In this document: piece after piece, positions 56,932 through 64,000 of the stretch | Position numbering within the stretch: the first letter of the stretch is position 1 | Layout: every line of letters begins with the position of its first letter | NCBI GenBank assembly: GCA_910583785.1 | Contig: CAJTZK010000005.1 | Location: 73,014 to 137,013 of the forward strand | Direction of reading: 5' to 3' | Origin: an uncultured Oscillibacter sp. | Lineage (GTDB): Bacteria; Bacillota; Clostridia; Oscillospirales; Oscillospiraceae | Length of the DNA: 64,000 bases | The notes under the pieces: generated by a model | Databases searched by the model: none | What the model saw: only the letters and a program-made list of their open reading frames with translations | What the model was told of the DNA's origin: nothing | Program-made: the position numbers and the translations under genes

Positions 56932-58056
56932 ATGGCTTTGATTGAATATGACGCTTACAAGCAGAAGCTCCGGGACTTGAAGCCGGAGCTGGAGGAACTC
57001 TCCGCGGCCCTGGACATCGAATCGGCCCGGCAGGAGGCCGCGCGGCTGGAGGATGAGACTGCCCAGGAGGGCTTCTGGAACGACCTGGAGCGGTCCCAGA
57101 AGGTCCAGCAGCGCCTCAAGCAGCTCCAGAATAAAATCGCCAAGCAGGAGAAGCTCCTCTCCGCCTGGGAGGACCTGACGGCCCTGTGCGAGATGGGCCA
57201 GGAGGCCGACGACCCGGAGATTCTGGAGGAGCTGAAGACCGAGTACGCCGCCTTGGAGGACCGGACCGCCGAGACCCGGATGGCCACCCTCCTCTCCGGG
57301 GAGTACGACGGGTGCAACGCCATTTTGCAGTTCCACGCCGGGGCGGGGGGCACCGAGGCCCAGGACTGGGCCCAGATGCTCTACCGCATGTACACCCGCT
57401 GGGTGGAGCGGAAGGGCTTCGCCTACAAAATCCTGGACTACGAGGACGGGGACGAGGCGGGCATCAAGTCCGCCGCCATCTCCATCGAGGGGGAGAACGT
57501 TTACGGGCTCCTCAAGAGCGAAAACGGCGTCCACCGCCTGGTCCGGGTCTCCCCCTTCGACGCCAACGCCCGGCGGCAGACCTCCTTCGCCGCCATCGAG
57601 GTCATGCCGGAGATTGAAAACGACGAGTCCATCGAAATCCGGGACGAGGACATCGAGATGCAGGTCTACCGGGCCAGTGGCGCGGGCGGCCAGCACGTCA
57701 ACAAGACCTCCTCCGCCGTCCGGCTGATCCACAAGCCCACGGGCATCGTGGTGGCCTCCCAGCAGGAGCGGAGCCAGTTCCAGAACAAGGACAACTGCAT
57801 GAAAATGCTCCGGGCCAAGCTCCTGGAGCTGAAAGCCCAGCAGCACGCGGAGAAAATCTCCGACATCAAGGGCGTCCAGATGAAGATCGAATGGGGCAGC
57901 CAGATCCGCTCCTACGTCTTCATGCCCTACCAGATGGTAAAGGACACCCGGACCAGCTATGAAACTGCCAACATCGACGGCGTGATGGACGGGGACCTGG
58001 ACGGGTTCCTGAATGCCTACCTGACCCAGCTGGCTACCGGGGAATTGAAGAAATAA
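56932..58056 (+). CDS. prfB: Peptide chain release factor 2
   Basis: 374 residues in one uninterrupted frame. The anticodon-like tripeptide SPF (RVSPFDANARRQTSFA) and the catalytic GGQ (GAGGQHVNKTSSAVRL) identify RF2, which reads UAA and UGA. The usual in-frame TGA near codon 25 that drives programmed +1 frameshifting is absent. AAGGATGGAG before ATG. A terminator hairpin follows 20 bases later. Confidence 0.97.
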   Translation: MALIEYDAYKQKLRDLKPELEELSAALDIESARQEAARLEDETAQEGFWNDLERSQKVQQRLKQLQNKIAKQEKLLSAWEDLTALCEMGQEADDPEILEELKTEYAALEDRTAETRMATLLSGEYDGCNAILQFHAGAGGTEAQDWAQMLYRMYTRWVERKGFAYKILDYEDGDEAGIKSAAISIEGENVYGLLKSENGVHRLVRVSPFDANARRQTSFAAIEVMPEIENDESIEIRDEDIEMQVYRASGAGGQHVNKTSSAVRLIHKPTGIVVASQQERSQFQNKDNCMKMLRAKLLELKAQQHAEKISDIKGVQMKIEWGSQIRSYVFMPYQMVKDTRTSYETANIDGVMDGDLDGFLNAYLTQLATGELKK

Positions 58057-58072
58057 CCCCCAGCCTTCCCAA

Positions 58073-58102
58073 AAGGCGCGGCCATGGAGCCGCGTCCTTT
58101 TT
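58073..58102 (+). terminator. Terminator of prfB
   Basis: GGCGCGGC with GCCGCGTCC (one bulge), four-to-six base loop, and five T. Confidence 0.8.
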
Positions 58103-58138
58103 CCGCAAACCCCTGCGTATACAGAAAGGATTCTACCA

Positions 58139-59533
58139 ATGAAAGACAACAATATGCAATCGGCCTCCCCGGCGCCCCAGGAGAACAAGATGGGTGTCAT
58201 GCCCATTGCCCCCCTCCTGGCGGGCATGGCGGTGCCCATGATGATTTCCATGCTGGTCCAGGCCCTCTACAACATCGTGGACAGCGTCTTCGTCGCCCAA
58301 ATCAGCCAGGACGCGCTGAACGCCGTCTCCCTGGCCTTCCCCCTCCAGAACCTGATGATCGCCGTGGGCGGCGGCACGGGCGTTGGCATGAACGCCCTGC
58401 TCTCCCGCTCCCTGGGGGAGAAGAAGCAGGACCTGGCGGACCAGGCCGCCAACACCGGCATCTTTGTCTTCCTGGTCAGCGCCGTGGTCTTCGGCGTGTG
58501 CGGCATTTTGCTGGCCCGGCCCTTCTTCCTGGCCCAGACGGACATCCAGCCCATTGTGGACTACGGCACGGACTACGCCCGCATCTGCCTGGGGCTGTCC
58601 ATCGGCATTTTCAGCCAGTTCTGCTTTGAGCGGCTGCTCCAGTCCACCGGGCGGACCGTCTACTCTATGATTACCCAGCTCATCGGCGCGATCCTCAACA
58701 TCATTCTGGACCCCATTTTGATTTTCGGCCTCTTCGGCTTTCCCCGGCTGGAGGTGGCGGGGGCCGCCGTGGCCACCGTTTTCGGCCAGATTGTGGCCGC
58801 CTTTATCGGCCTTTGGATGAACCTCCGGTTCAATAAGGACATCCGCATCCGCCTCCGCGCCATCCGGCCGGAGCGGGCCGTGGTCCGGGAGATCTACCGG
58901 GTGGGCCTGCCCTCCATCATCATGCAGTCCATCGGGTCTATCATGACCTTCGGTATGAATAAGATTCTGATTTCCTTCACCGACACGGCCACGGCGGTCT
59001 TCGGGGCCTACTTCAAGCTCCAGAGCTTCATTTTCATGCCGGTCTTCGGCCTGAACAACGGCATGGTGCCCATCATCTCCTACAACTATGGCGCGGCCCG
59101 GCTGGACCGGGTGCGGAAGACCTTCCGCCTCACCGCCGTCACGGCCACGGTCATCATGGTGGCCGGGTTTTCCGCCTTCAACCTGATTCCCGGGACGCTG
59201 CTGGGCTTCTTCAACGCCTCGGAAGAGATGGCTTCCATCGGGTCCGTGGCCCTGCGGGTCATCAGCTGGTCCTTCCTGCTGGCGGGCTTCGACATCATTG
59301 CCGGGTCCGTGTGCCAGGCCATTGGAAACCCGGTTCATACCCTGATCTGTTCCATCTGCCGCCAGCTGGTGGCCCTGCTGCCGGCGGCGTGGCTGCTGGC
59401 CCAGACGGGAAAGCTGGACCTGGTGTGGCTCTGCTTCCCCATCTCGGAGCTGGTGTCCCTGGTATTGAGCATCATCTTCCTCCGCAAGACCATGCGGTCG
59501 GCGGAGGCAAAAATCGCCGCCCTCCAGGGCTGA
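58139..59533 (+). CDS. MATE-family multidrug/sodium antiporter
   Basis: 464 residues, twelve membrane helices in two halves. Each half opens with a MATE segment: PLLAGMAVPMMISMLVQALYNIVD in helix 1 and GLPSIIMQSIGSIMTFGMN in helix 7, with FGLNNGMVPIISYNYGA in helix 8. It belongs to the DinF/NorM-like group common in Clostridia; substrates could be drugs or metabolites. AAAGGA before ATG. tex follows 22 bases after its stop codon. Confidence 0.93.
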   Translation: MKDNNMQSASPAPQENKMGVMPIAPLLAGMAVPMMISMLVQALYNIVDSVFVAQISQDALNAVSLAFPLQNLMIAVGGGTGVGMNALLSRSLGEKKQDLADQAANTGIFVFLVSAVVFGVCGILLARPFFLAQTDIQPIVDYGTDYARICLGLSIGIFSQFCFERLLQSTGRTVYSMITQLIGAILNIILDPILIFGLFGFPRLEVAGAAVATVFGQIVAAFIGLWMNLRFNKDIRIRLRAIRPERAVVREIYRVGLPSIIMQSIGSIMTFGMNKILISFTDTATAVFGAYFKLQSFIFMPVFGLNNGMVPIISYNYGAARLDRVRKTFRLTAVTATVIMVAGFSAFNLIPGTLLGFFNASEEMASIGSVALRVISWSFLLAGFDIIAGSVCQAIGNPVHTLICSICRQLVALLPAAWLLAQTGKLDLVWLCFPISELVSLVLSIIFLRKTMRSAEAKIAALQG

Positions 59534-59555
59534 CGCAGACGCCAAAGGAGGTTAT

Positions 59556-61718
59556 ATGGAACCCATCATCACCCAGCTGGCCCAGGAGCTGGACCAGAAC
59601 CCGCAGTATGTTGCCAATGTCGTCCAGCTTCTGGACGAGGGCAACACCATCCCCTTCATCGCCCGCTACCGCAAGGAGCACCACGGAGCCATGGACGACA
59701 CCACCCTCCGCAATCTGGAGGAGCGGCTCCAATACCTCCGGGGCCTCCAGGAGCGGCGGGAGGCGGTGAAAAAATCCATCGACGAGCAGGGCAGGCTCAC
59801 CGAAGAGCTCGCCCAGGCCATCGACGCCGCCGCCACCCTGGCGGAGGTGGAGGACCTGTACCGCCCCTATAAGCAAAAGCGCCGCACCCGGGCTGCCATG
59901 GCCCGGGAGAAGGGCCTCCAGCCCCTGGCGGAGCTCCTCTTCGCCCAGGGGCCGGACTGCCCGGACCCGGCGGAGGAAGCCGCCAGGTATATCGACCCCG
60001 AAAAGGGCGTAGAGACGGCGGAGGACGCCCTGGCGGGGGCCTCCGACATCGTGGCGGAGCTGCTCAGCGACGACGCGGAGCTGCGCAAGGCCCTCCGGGC
60101 GCTGCTGGCGAAAAACGGAACCCTCCGCAGCGAGGCCGCCGTGGAGGAGGACACGGTCTACCGGCTCTATTACGACTTCACCCAGCCCCTTTCCCGGATG
60201 CAGGGCCACCAGGTCCTGGCCATCAACCGGGGGGAGAAGGAGGAGAAGCTGAAGGTTTCCGTCCGGCTGGACCGGGAGCTGGCCCTGCGGACCCTGCGCC
60301 GCCGGGTGGTCATGCCGGGAAGCCGGGCCATGGAGTTTGTCAAGGCCGCGGCGGAGGACGCCTACGACCGCCTGATCTTCCCCTCCCTGGAGCGGGAGGC
60401 CCGCTCCGCCCTGACGGAGGAGGCCGGCGAAGGGGCCGTGGGCCAGTTTGCCCTGAATTTAAAGCCCCTTTTGATGCAGCCCCCGGTGAAGGGCAAGGTG
60501 ACCATGGGCCTGGACCCGGGCTACCGCATGGGCTGCAAGGTGGCGGTGGTGGACGGCACGGGGAAGGTGCTGGACACCGCCGTGGTATACCCCACCTACA
60601 ACGAGCGGAAAAAGGCCGAGGCCATCGCCCTGCTGTCCCGGCTCATCCAAAAGCACGGCGTGGAGCACATCGCCATCGGCAACGGCACCGCCAGCCGGGA
60701 GACGGAGCAGATGGCCGTGGAGCTCATCCGGCAGGTGGGCGCCGCCGGGGCCCAGGTCCGCTACATGATTGTCTCCGAGGCCGGGGCCTCTGTTTACTCC
60801 GCAAGCGAGCTTGCGGCGGCGGAGTTCCCGGAGTACGACGTGAACCTCCGCTCCGCCGTGTCCATCGCCCGGCGGCTCCAGGACCCTCTGGCGGAGCTGG
60901 TGAAAATCGACCCCAAGTCCATCGGCGTGGGGCAGTACCAGCACGACTGCCCGCCCAAGCGGCTGGACGAGGCGCTGAACGGCGTGGTGGAGGACTGCGT
61001 CAACGCCGTGGGGGTGGATGTGAACACCGCGTCCCCCTCCCTCCTCCAGCGGGTCTCCGGACTGACGGCGGCCACGGCGAGGAACATCGTGGCCTACCGG
61101 GAGGAAAACGGCCCCTTCACCGCCCGGAAGCAGCTCTTAAAGGTCCCCAAGCTGGGGCCCAAGGCCTTCCAGCAGTGCGCGGGCTTCCTCCGGGTGCCGG
61201 AGAGCGCCTCCGTGCTGGACAACACCGCCGTCCACCCGGAGAGTTATCCGGCGGCGGAGAAGCTGCTGGCCCTGACGGGCCATTCCCTGGCGGACGTGAA
61301 GGCGGGGAAGCTCCAAAACCTCCCCGCCCAGGTAGCCGCCTACGGCGAGGAAAAGGCCGCGGAGGACGCGGGGGTGGGCGTGCCCACCCTGCGGGACGTG
61401 GTGGCGGAGCTGATGAAGCCGGGCCGGGACATCCGGGACGATCTGCCAAAGCCGGTGCTGCGGACGGACGTGCTGGAGATGAAGGACTTGAAGCCCGGCA
61501 TGATGTTAACGGGGACGGTGCGCAACGTCATCGACTTCGGCGCCTTCGTGGACATCGGCGTCCATCAGGACGGGCTGGTCCACATCTCCCAGGTGGCGGA
61601 CCGCCGGGTGAAGCACCCCTCGGAGGTGGTGTCCGTGGGGGACGTGGTAAAGGTGAAGGTGCTGGAGGTGGACGAGAAGAAAAAGCGGATCTCCCTCTCC
61701 ATGAAGCAGGCGAAATAA
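59556..61718 (+). CDS. tex: S1-domain RNA-binding transcription accessory protein Tex
   Basis: 720 residues. Order: N-terminal Tex helices (LDEGNTIPFIARYRKEHHG), YqgF-like RNase H domain (MGLDPGYRMGCKVAVVDGTG), helix-hairpin-helix module (VNTASPSLLQRVSGL, LKVPKLGPKAFQQCAGF) and the C-terminal S1 domain (GMMLTGTVRNVIDFGAFVDIGVHQDGLVH). Tex binds nucleic acid and affects transcription and toxin expression in other species. AAAGGAGG before ATG. A short strong terminator follows. Confidence 0.96.
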   Translation: MEPIITQLAQELDQNPQYVANVVQLLDEGNTIPFIARYRKEHHGAMDDTTLRNLEERLQYLRGLQERREAVKKSIDEQGRLTEELAQAIDAAATLAEVEDLYRPYKQKRRTRAAMAREKGLQPLAELLFAQGPDCPDPAEEAARYIDPEKGVETAEDALAGASDIVAELLSDDAELRKALRALLAKNGTLRSEAAVEEDTVYRLYYDFTQPLSRMQGHQVLAINRGEKEEKLKVSVRLDRELALRTLRRRVVMPGSRAMEFVKAAAEDAYDRLIFPSLEREARSALTEEAGEGAVGQFALNLKPLLMQPPVKGKVTMGLDPGYRMGCKVAVVDGTGKVLDTAVVYPTYNERKKAEAIALLSRLIQKHGVEHIAIGNGTASRETEQMAVELIRQVGAAGAQVRYMIVSEAGASVYSASELAAAEFPEYDVNLRSAVSIARRLQDPLAELVKIDPKSIGVGQYQHDCPPKRLDEALNGVVEDCVNAVGVDVNTASPSLLQRVSGLTAATARNIVAYREENGPFTARKQLLKVPKLGPKAFQQCAGFLRVPESASVLDNTAVHPESYPAAEKLLALTGHSLADVKAGKLQNLPAQVAAYGEEKAAEDAGVGVPTLRDVVAELMKPGRDIRDDLPKPVLRTDVLEMKDLKPGMMLTGTVRNVIDFGAFVDIGVHQDGLVHISQVADRRVKHPSEVVSVGDVVKVKVLEVDEKKKRISLSMKQAK

Positions 61719-61719
61719 C

Positions 61720-61748
61720 AAAAAAAGGCCCCTCCGGGCCTTTTTTTG
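61720..61748. terminator. Bidirectional terminator after tex
   Basis: GGCCC/GGGCC stem with CTCC loop, seven A before and seven T after. It also ends the convergent ferredoxin gene. Confidence 0.9.
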
Positions 61749-61753
61749 CGCGC

Positions 61754-61936
61754 TCATCCCTCCACCCGGATGGCGTTTACCGGGCAGCCGTTGGCGGCGT
61801 CCCGGACCCGGGGGCTCTTCCCCTCCGGCTGAGCAACGACGGTGGAGGCGCTTCCCACAACCCGGAAGACCTCCGGCGCGGCATAAGCGCACATGCCGCA
61901 GGCGATGCAGCGTTTTTCGTCCACAGTGACGGTCAT
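61754..61936 (-). CDS. Single-cluster [4Fe-4S] ferredoxin
   Basis: 60 residues from ATG at 61936 (AAGGAGG upstream; an in-frame extension to 62035 has no ribosome site). CIACGMC supplies three cysteines and NGCPVNAI the fourth, with a PEVF segment following, as in ferredoxins of the Fer4_13/Fer4_15 type. It carries one electron at low potential. Its partner is not nearby; no oxidoreductase shares the transcript. Confidence 0.92.
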   Translation of the reverse strand: MTVTVDEKRCIACGMCAYAAPEVFRVVGSASTVVAQPEGKSPRVRDAANGCPVNAIRVEG

Positions 61937-62044
61937 ATGACAGACCTCCTTGCCATGTGCTTTCTCCATCATAACGCCGGCGGGGCGGTTTGTCCAGCCT
62001 GGAAAATCCCGGGGAAACCGTCGGATTTTGTTCACGGATTGTCA

Positions 62045-62073
62045 TTTACTTCCCTCCCGGTTTGTGGTATGAT
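62045..62073 (+). promoter_or_regulatory. Promoter of the phosphodiester glycosidase gene
   Basis: TTTACT (62045-62050) and TATGAT (62068-62073) with a 17-base spacer and TGG before the -10 box. Confidence 0.65.
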
Positions 62074-62114
62074 GGAAGCCGTTCAACGACCCTGGACAAG
62101 TATGGAGGAACCCT

Positions 62115-64000
62115 ATGAAACGAATTTTTCCCAGAGCGCTTTCCCTGCTGCTGGCCCTCTCCCTGCTGGCGTCCCTGGCGGTTCCCGCCGCCCTGGCCTC
62201 GGAGGCCATGGGGGACGGCCTCACCGCTACGGACACCCTGCTGAACCGGGAGACCCAGCTCTCCACCAACGTCTTCTGGAGCACCATCAGCTCCGATTAC
62301 CGGACGGAGAACCTGATTACATACACCCCCAACGCCAGCGTGACCCCCATCGTCACCTACGGCGGGGCCCTGACGGACCGGAGCTCCGTCTCCAACACCG
62401 CCAAGGCCCTGGAGGAACAGGGCTACCGGGTGGTAGCGGGCATCAACGGGGATTTTTACAACGTGAACAACGGCCTGCCCATCGGCGTCGTGGTCACCCA
62501 GGGGCGGCTCCGCTCCAGCGACGGGGGCTATCACGCCATCGGCTTCCGCGCCGACGGCACCGCCATCCTGGGCAAGCCCGCCATCACCATGAGCGTCCGC
62601 TACACCGCCCAGGACGGCGCCGGCGAGCCCCTCTATAGCGAGGCGGGAGAGCCGTTGTATGACGAGCTGGGGAACCCCCTCACCAGCGGCACGGGCCAGG
62701 CGGCAGAGAAAACCCTGTGGCCCGCCGCCCTCAACAAGGCCCGGACGGAGTCCGGCATCTACCTCTATACCTACGACTTCAACGCCTCCCACACCACCGG
62801 CGCCACCCAGCCCGGCGTGGACGTGGTCTGCACCATTCAAGAGGGAAACCTGGCCCTGGGCGGAACCACCTTCCTAAAGGTGGAGCGCATCGCCGAGACG
62901 GAGAAGGAGCCAACGCCCCTGGGGCCCACCCATGTGGTCCTCAGCGCCAACGCAAAGGCGGGGGAGGAAACCCTGAACGCCCTCCGCTCTATCCCCGTGG
63001 GGACGGTGCTCACCCTGGCCCTTACCCCCGCCGACCCCGGCTGGAACGACGTGCAGTACGCCGCCGGGGCCCTCTACTCCCTGGTGGAGAACGGGGCCGC
63101 GGCCTCGGGCCTTCCCACCGGGGCGGCCCCCCGGACCGCCGTGGGCCAGCGCTACGACGGCAGCCTCGTCTTCTACACCATCGACGGCCGGAAGTCCGGC
63201 CACTCCATCGGCGCGACGATGGACCAGGTGGCCCGGCGGCTCATCGAGCTGGGCTGCGTCACGGCCCTGGGCCTGGACGGCGGCGGCTCCACCACCCTGG
63301 CCGTCACGAAGCCCACGGACACCGCGGCGGAGCGGATCAACCAGCCCTCCGACCGGGTGGAGCGCTCCGTGTCCAACCAGATTTTCCTGGTGGCCTCCAA
63401 CCAGCCCACCGGGCAGCTGAGCCACTTCTACGTCAGCGCCGACAACGCCTATGTCCTGGCGGGCAGCAGCGCGGAGATCTCCGCCGCCGCCGTGGACACC
63501 AACTTCATCCCCATGAACGAGCGCTATGACCTCACCGCCTCCGCCGGCACCCTGTCGGGGAACATCCTCACCACCCCCCTGGAGGGCGGGGACATTACCG
63601 TCACCGCCCAGGGCGGCGGCGGGCAGGGCTCCACCGTGGTCCACGCCGTCACCGCGCCGGACGGCCTGGCGGTGCGGAACGCCGACAACACCATTATCAC
63701 GGAGCTCAGCGCCTCCCCTGGCACGGCGGTCCAGCTCCACGGTTCCGCCGCATACAAGCATCTGCCCCTCAAGGCGGACCCGGCGGCCTTCACCTGGGCC
63801 CTGGAGGGGGATATCGGGACCATTGACGAAACGGGCCTCTTTACGGCCACGGCCCTGGGGACGGGGAAAATCACCGTCTCCGCCGGGACCCAGAGCGCCA
63901 GCATCGACGTCACCGTCTCCACCCAGCACCTGGAAACCCTGGAGGACTTCGAGGGCGAGACGACCATCTTCCGGGGCTCCGGGGAACGGGCCTCCTTCAG
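62115..64000 (+). CDS. Secreted phosphodiester glycosidase (NAGPA-like), cut by the window end
   Basis: At least 628 residues, with no stop before the window edge. ATG at 62115 follows ATGGAGGAA. A signal peptide ends at about residue 29 (ALAS). The NAGPA domain covers about 70-430, with VVAGINGDFYN, RTAVGQRYDGSLVFYTIDGR, LGCVTALGLDGGGSTTLAV and NQIFLVAS, matching the family that uncovers N-acetylglucosamine-1-phosphodiesters and acts on wall teichoic acids or exopolysaccharide in bacteria. Bacterial Ig-like (Big2-type) segments follow (EGDIGTIDETGLFTATALGTG). An SLH or other wall anchor may lie past the edge. Confidence 0.85.
   Translation, partial: MKRIFPRALSLLLALSLLASLAVPAALASEAMGDGLTATDTLLNRETQLSTNVFWSTISSDYRTENLITYTPNASVTPIVTYGGALTDRSSVSNTAKALEEQGYRVVAGINGDFYNVNNGLPIGVVVTQGRLRSSDGGYHAIGFRADGTAILGKPAITMSVRYTAQDGAGEPLYSEAGEPLYDELGNPLTSGTGQAAEKTLWPAALNKARTESGIYLYTYDFNASHTTGATQPGVDVVCTIQEGNLALGGTTFLKVERIAETEKEPTPLGPTHVVLSANAKAGEETLNALRSIPVGTVLTLALTPADPGWNDVQYAAGALYSLVENGAAASGLPTGAAPRTAVGQRYDGSLVFYTIDGRKSGHSIGATMDQVARRLIELGCVTALGLDGGGSTTLAVTKPTDTAAERINQPSDRVERSVSNQIFLVASNQPTGQLSHFYVSADNAYVLAGSSAEISAAAVDTNFIPMNERYDLTASAGTLSGNILTTPLEGGDITVTAQGGGGQGSTVVHAVTAPDGLAVRNADNTIITELSASPGTAVQLHGSAAYKHLPLKADPAAFTWALEGDIGTIDETGLFTATALGTGKITVSAGTQSASIDVTVSTQHLETLEDFEGETTIFRGSGERASF

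Overview
The window is about 64 kb of GC-rich DNA from a low-redundancy, gene-dense chromosome. Gene content points to a monoderm Clostridia relative of the Oscillospiraceae (Flavonifractor, Oscillibacter or Lawsonibacter type): SepF and DivIVA, SLH-domain surface proteins, a CsaB pyruvyl transferase, DUF4349, DUF4330 and DUF421 proteins, a large manganese pyrophosphatase-like protein, and Sigma-A promoters with 16-18 base spacers and AGGAGG-type ribosome binding sites. The species assignment is inference; no rRNA gene is present. I see no prophage, CRISPR array or intact insertion sequence.

Layout. 0-17 kb: tRNA-Leu, pyridoxamine kinase, a secreted 5'-nucleotidase with a LysM anchor, dihydropyrimidinase, a lipoprotein, a DUF4330 protein opposite a glycosyltransferase/CsaB fusion, an FMN hydroxyacid dehydrogenase, a SprA-type metalloprotease, a DUF4349 lipoprotein, an MBL/HAD pair, DUF421, an acyltransferase broken at a G10 tract, and a ClC channel. 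17-29 kb: serC-serA-serine dehydratase, an SLH protein, rpoN with a PAS sigma-54 activator, an XRE/small-protein pair between long inverted repeats, and the pyrophosphatase-like gene. 29-43 kb: rpsB-tsf, an unidentified antisense RNA, miaB, a second XRE/small-protein pair, a type I toxin-antitoxin candidate, an MBL protein, and the mutS-CPBP-AEC-mutL-DUF6440-oxidoreductase-miaA-hfq run. 43-64 kb: membrane-fusion protein, PLP-binding protein, sepF, divIVA, HAD phosphatase, dCMP deaminase, a pyruvyl transferase/F420-dehydrogenase-like fusion, a membrane-anchored cysteine peptidase, a 1391-residue SLH repeat protein, prfB, MATE transporter, tex, ferredoxin, and a phosphodiester glycosidase cut by the window end.

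How the parts work together. Two SLH proteins and a CsaB fusion in one window fit a cell surface in which SLH domains bind pyruvylated wall polysaccharide. The serine genes combine synthesis (SerC, SerA) with breakdown (serine dehydratase). The mut/mia/hfq run is a housekeeping block for mismatch repair, tRNA modification and RNA chaperoning, followed by division genes.

The most unusual material is non-coding or switch-like: a G10 tract that puts a membrane acyltransferase one base out of frame; a G9 tract in the promoter spacer of the cysteine peptidase; a multi-hairpin element present twice with compensatory base changes; a three-copy mosaic repeat, two copies of which flank an XRE cassette in inverted orientation; a toxin gene with a consensus antisense promoter; and two further strongly promoted RNAs with no recognised family.
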